Part shown: positions 6,391 through 7,728 of the stretch, piece by piece
Position numbering within the stretch: the first letter of the stretch is position 1
How the letters are laid out: each line of letters starts with the position of its first letter
DNA from: an uncultured Enorma sp.
Lineage (GTDB): Bacteria > Actinomycetota > Coriobacteriia > Coriobacteriales > Coriobacteriaceae
Assembly: GCA_905210055.1 (NCBI GenBank)
Contig: CAJLVH010000090.1
Span: forward strand, 1 to 7,728
Length of the DNA: 7,728 bases
Direction: 5' to 3'
The notes under the pieces: generated by a model
Seen by the model: only the letters and a program-made list of their open reading frames with translations
What the model was told of the DNA's origin: nothing
Database searches by the model: none
Program-made: the position numbers and the translations under genes

Positions 6391-6670
6391 GTTGTTCACC
6401 CCTTGGTCTTGTGACGGACGAATGGCGCAATGAGCGCCCGGCATCGGCTCCCCGCGCAGCGGGAGTCGGTCGCGTCGGTCGCCCGGAGCGTCGCCCTATC
6501 AGGCGGGGTGCCAAGAACAGTGTAGGATACGCCGTACGAGTATGGCGGCCTCGTGAACGTAAGGGTTTTGCAAGGAAGCCAGTTCCGGGGGTTTGCAGCT
6601 GATTACCTCGATGTTCTTGTTATTCAAGCAGATGCACGTCAGGATTTTGTAATGGAAGGGCGGGCGTGCG
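6391..6670. other. Gene-free leader region of the RsgI/VTC/DUF4956/CotH operon
   Basis: No convincing gene is present. Short open frames exist, but none has a ribosome-binding site or recognisable product. On the minus strand AAGGGG at 6399-6404 is the Shine-Dalgarno of the RsgI-like gene. A small hairpin (CCCGC-GCA-GCGGG, 6451-6463) and a perfect 9-bp tandem duplication (GTCGGTCGC at 6465-6473 and 6474-6482) lie in the probable operon leader. The only promoter-like stretch on the minus strand is TATCCT/TACACT at 6519-6529, without a good -35. I therefore do not call a promoter. No tRNA or known riboswitch is recognised. Confidence 0.5.
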
Positions 6671-6724
6671 GTTTTCGCCGACCAGCGGTCGGATTGGGGT
6701 TGTTATCGGCGAAACGGCTATGCT
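6671..6724 (+). promoter_or_regulatory. Competing hairpins overlapping a candidate promoter of the LOG-family gene
   Basis: GTTTTCGCCGA (6671-6681) is complementary to TCGGCGAAAC (6706-6715), apart from one extra T. Within the span, CCGACC (6678-6683) pairs perfectly with GGTCGG (6687-6692) across AGC. The two stems share 6678-6681 and exclude each other. A possible promoter is TTGGGG (6694-6699) with TATGCT (6719-6724), though its 19-nt spacer is long. If transcription starts after 6724, the repeats act as DNA (operator-like). If it starts upstream, they could act as a leader RNA switch. Confidence 0.3.
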
Positions 6725-6748
6725 GTGAGAAATGAGTTGGCAACAGAC

Positions 6749-6755
6749 GGAGGAG
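6749..6755 (+). promoter_or_regulatory. Strong Shine-Dalgarno deciding the LOG-family start
   Basis: GGAGGAG precedes two adjacent in-frame ATG codons. From the AGGAG core (6751-6755) the gap is 2 nt to the ATG at 6758 and 5 nt to the ATG at 6761. The second is better spaced and is used here. Confidence 0.7.
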
Positions 6756-6760
6756 AAATG

Positions 6761-7633
6761 ATGAATCATACGGAGGGACGATACGATGCAGGAGCTGCTG
6801 CTCGCGAGAACCACAGCGATCTCGATGGCGAGATGAGCACGTCTGCCGATAGCTCGCATCATTGCCCGCTCGATGGCATTCCCGACGAAGAGCACGGCTA
6901 CACGAGCGAGCAGACGCATCAGCGCGGCCCGGTGGTTTTGCGCGGTCCCATGGCGCCCACCGACACTACAATGGGCAACCTGCTTGCACCGGAAACATCG
7001 ACTGACTGGCTGCACATGGATCCCTGGCGCGTCTTGCGCATCCAGGCGGAGTTCGTTGACGGTTTCGGCGCGCTCGCCGAGGTGGGTCCCGCGGTGGTGG
7101 TTTTCGGCTCCGCCCGAACCAAGCGAGGCGACTCCATGTACCGTGCAGCGCGCGAGACGGGACGGCAGCTTGCGGAGGCGGGCATCGCCACCATCACGGG
7201 CGGCGGGCCAGGCATCATGGAAGCGGCGAACCGTGGCGCGGCCGAGCGCGGGGGCGTCTCGATTGGTTTGGGGATCGAGCTCCCCTTCGAAGAGGGTCTG
7301 AACAAGTGGGTCAACCTCGGCATGTCCTTCCGCTACTTCTTCGTGCGGAAGACCATGTTTGTGAAGTATTCGCAGGGAGCCGTCGTATTTCCCGGCGGCT
7401 TCGGAACGCTTGACGAGCTTTTTGAGTTGCTTACGCTCGTGCAGACGCACAAGGTCACGCGGATGCCCGTTGTGCTCGTGGGCAGCGCGTATTGGCGTGG
7501 GCTCTTCGACTGGATTGAGGGAACGGTGCAGGAAGAGGGCATGATTTCCGCGCTCGACCCGGATCTTGTGCACATCACCGATAGCGTTGACGAAGCCGTT
7601 GCCATCGCGACGAGCGCGATTAAGACGATCTGA
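6761..7633 (+). CDS. LOG family protein (TIGR00730), probable nucleoside 5'-monophosphate phosphoribohydrolase
   Basis: This 290-residue cytoplasmic protein starts at the second of two adjacent ATGs; the first, at 6758, would add one Met. The Rossmann-like domain spans about 84-290, with V-V-V-F-G-S-A-R (112-119), ITGGGPGIMEAANRGA (145-160), R-K-T-M-F (196-200) and the signature PGGFGTLDE (211-219) containing catalytic Glu219. Family members split purine (or cytokinin) riboside 5'-monophosphates into free base and ribose 5-phosphate. They were long mislabelled lysine decarboxylases. Whether this one makes cytokinin-like bases or serves purine turnover cannot be told from sequence. Residues 56-62 (G-P-V-V-L-R-G) and the T-D-W-L-H-M-D-P-W-R-V-L-R block (81-93) are shared with the longer actinobacterial subtype. 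The first ~53 residues are polar and His-rich (H3, H18, H33, H34, H45, H53) and look disordered. It appears monocistronic, followed directly by a hairpin. Confidence 0.93.
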   Translation: MNHTEGRYDAGAAARENHSDLDGEMSTSADSSHHCPLDGIPDEEHGYTSEQTHQRGPVVLRGPMAPTDTTMGNLLAPETSTDWLHMDPWRVLRIQAEFVDGFGALAEVGPAVVVFGSARTKRGDSMYRAARETGRQLAEAGIATITGGGPGIMEAANRGAAERGGVSIGLGIELPFEEGLNKWVNLGMSFRYFFVRKTMFVKYSQGAVVFPGGFGTLDELFELLTLVQTHKVTRMPVVLVGSAYWRGLFDWIEGTVQEEGMISALDPDLVHITDSVDEAVAIATSAIKTI

Positions 7634-7634
7634 C

Positions 7635-7651
7635 GCCGCGACTGCCGCGGC
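7635..7651 (+). terminator. Hairpin just after the LOG-family stop, possible terminator
   Basis: GCCGCG (7635-7640) and CGCGGC (7646-7651) form a perfect 6-bp GC stem with a 5-nt loop, starting 2 nt after the TGA. Only ATTT follows, so the U-tract is weak and termination may be partial. Confidence 0.4.
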
Positions 7652-7675
7652 ATTTCCTGAATATCGGCTCCGGTG

Positions 7676-7728
7676 GCCAAAAACGAAAGGTTGGTGACAC
7701 TTCCTCCCGGGAAACGGGGGTGCGCATC
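7676..7728 (+). promoter_or_regulatory. Possible 5' part of a cobalamin riboswitch, cut by the window edge
   Basis: A GGTTGGTG segment is followed by GGGAAACGGGGGTGCGCATC at 7709-7728. This resembles the conserved cobalamin-riboswitch core, GGGAA followed by a stem carrying GGTGCGAATC, with one mismatch in the last ten bases. Upstream of it, CTCCCG could pair with CGGGGG (7715-7720), an alternative plain hairpin. The usual AA-rich stretch before GGGAA is missing and the B12-box side lies beyond the window. This remains a suggestion only. The downstream gene is not visible. Confidence 0.3.

Noticed and set aside
5242..6414. Long plus-strand open frame (390 codons) with Val/Ala/Gly repeats
   Set aside because: It is antisense to the VTC and RsgI-like genes. 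Its repeats are the mirror of the NSGYDS and SSSGGG repeats, it has no ribosome-binding site, and it matches no family.
6553..6735. Small open frame of 60 codons upstream of the LOG-family gene
   Set aside because: GTG start without a Shine-Dalgarno, no recognisable domain, and it overlaps the inverted repeats and promoter candidate.
6391..6757. Possible tRNA or other small RNA gene in the gap
   Set aside because: I found no cloverleaf with a T-loop GTTCRANNC or an acceptor stem; only small local hairpins.
6620..7573. Minus-strand open frame of 317 codons
   Set aside because: It lies antisense to the LOG-family gene, whose frame has clear motifs; its composition (His/Arg/Ala-rich) is typical of a shadow frame in GC-rich DNA.

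Overview
The window is GC-rich, with mostly G/C third codon positions, and carries genes in both orientations. The gene types, and the close match of the tRNA-guanine transglycosylase and LOG proteins to forms I know from high-GC actinobacteria, suggest a gut or oral coriobacterium (Coriobacteriia, possibly Eggerthellales). This placement rests on gene content and composition; there is no rRNA to confirm it.

Layout from left to right. (1) Positions 1-1110, minus strand: the first 370 codons of a secreted surface protein. It has a signal peptide, two bacterial repeat modules of the Listeria-Bacteroides (InlB B-repeat / Flg_new) type and a Pro/Asp/Thr linker. Its C-terminus lies beyond the window edge. 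(2) 1111-1441: a divergent control region with a candidate promoter for each flanking gene and four helically phased GTGAC direct repeats. (3) 1442-2581, plus strand: tgt, a tRNA-guanine transglycosylase. (4) 2602-2668: a very long, almost perfect inverted repeat between tgt and the convergent operon. (5) 6390 down to 2662, minus strand: a tight four-gene operon. In transcription order it encodes a membrane-anchored RsgI-like protein with Ser/Gly/Tyr-rich tandem repeats, a VTC-type polyphosphate polymerase domain protein, a DUF4956 membrane protein and a membrane-anchored CotH-family kinase. (6) 6391-6760: a divergent leader region with competing hairpins. (7) 6761-7633, plus strand: a LOG/TIGR00730-family protein. 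(8) 7634-7728: a terminator-like hairpin, then a structured segment resembling the 5' part of a cobalamin riboswitch, cut by the window end.

The most interesting unit is the operon. VTC, DUF4956 and CotH proteins are known to me as recurrent genomic neighbours whose joint function is not established. VTC domains make polyphosphate from nucleotide triphosphate, CotH proteins are atypical secretory-pathway kinases that phosphorylate Ser-rich repeat proteins, and DUF4956 is a small integral membrane protein. Here the set is led by an exported protein whose C-terminal third is Ser- and Tyr-rich repeats, an attractive candidate substrate for the CotH kinase. My working inference is an envelope-associated phosphorylation or polyphosphate-handling system: a cytoplasmic polymerase, a membrane partner, an outward-facing kinase and an outward-facing repeat protein. 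This is a hypothesis from gene order and domain knowledge, not something the sequence proves.
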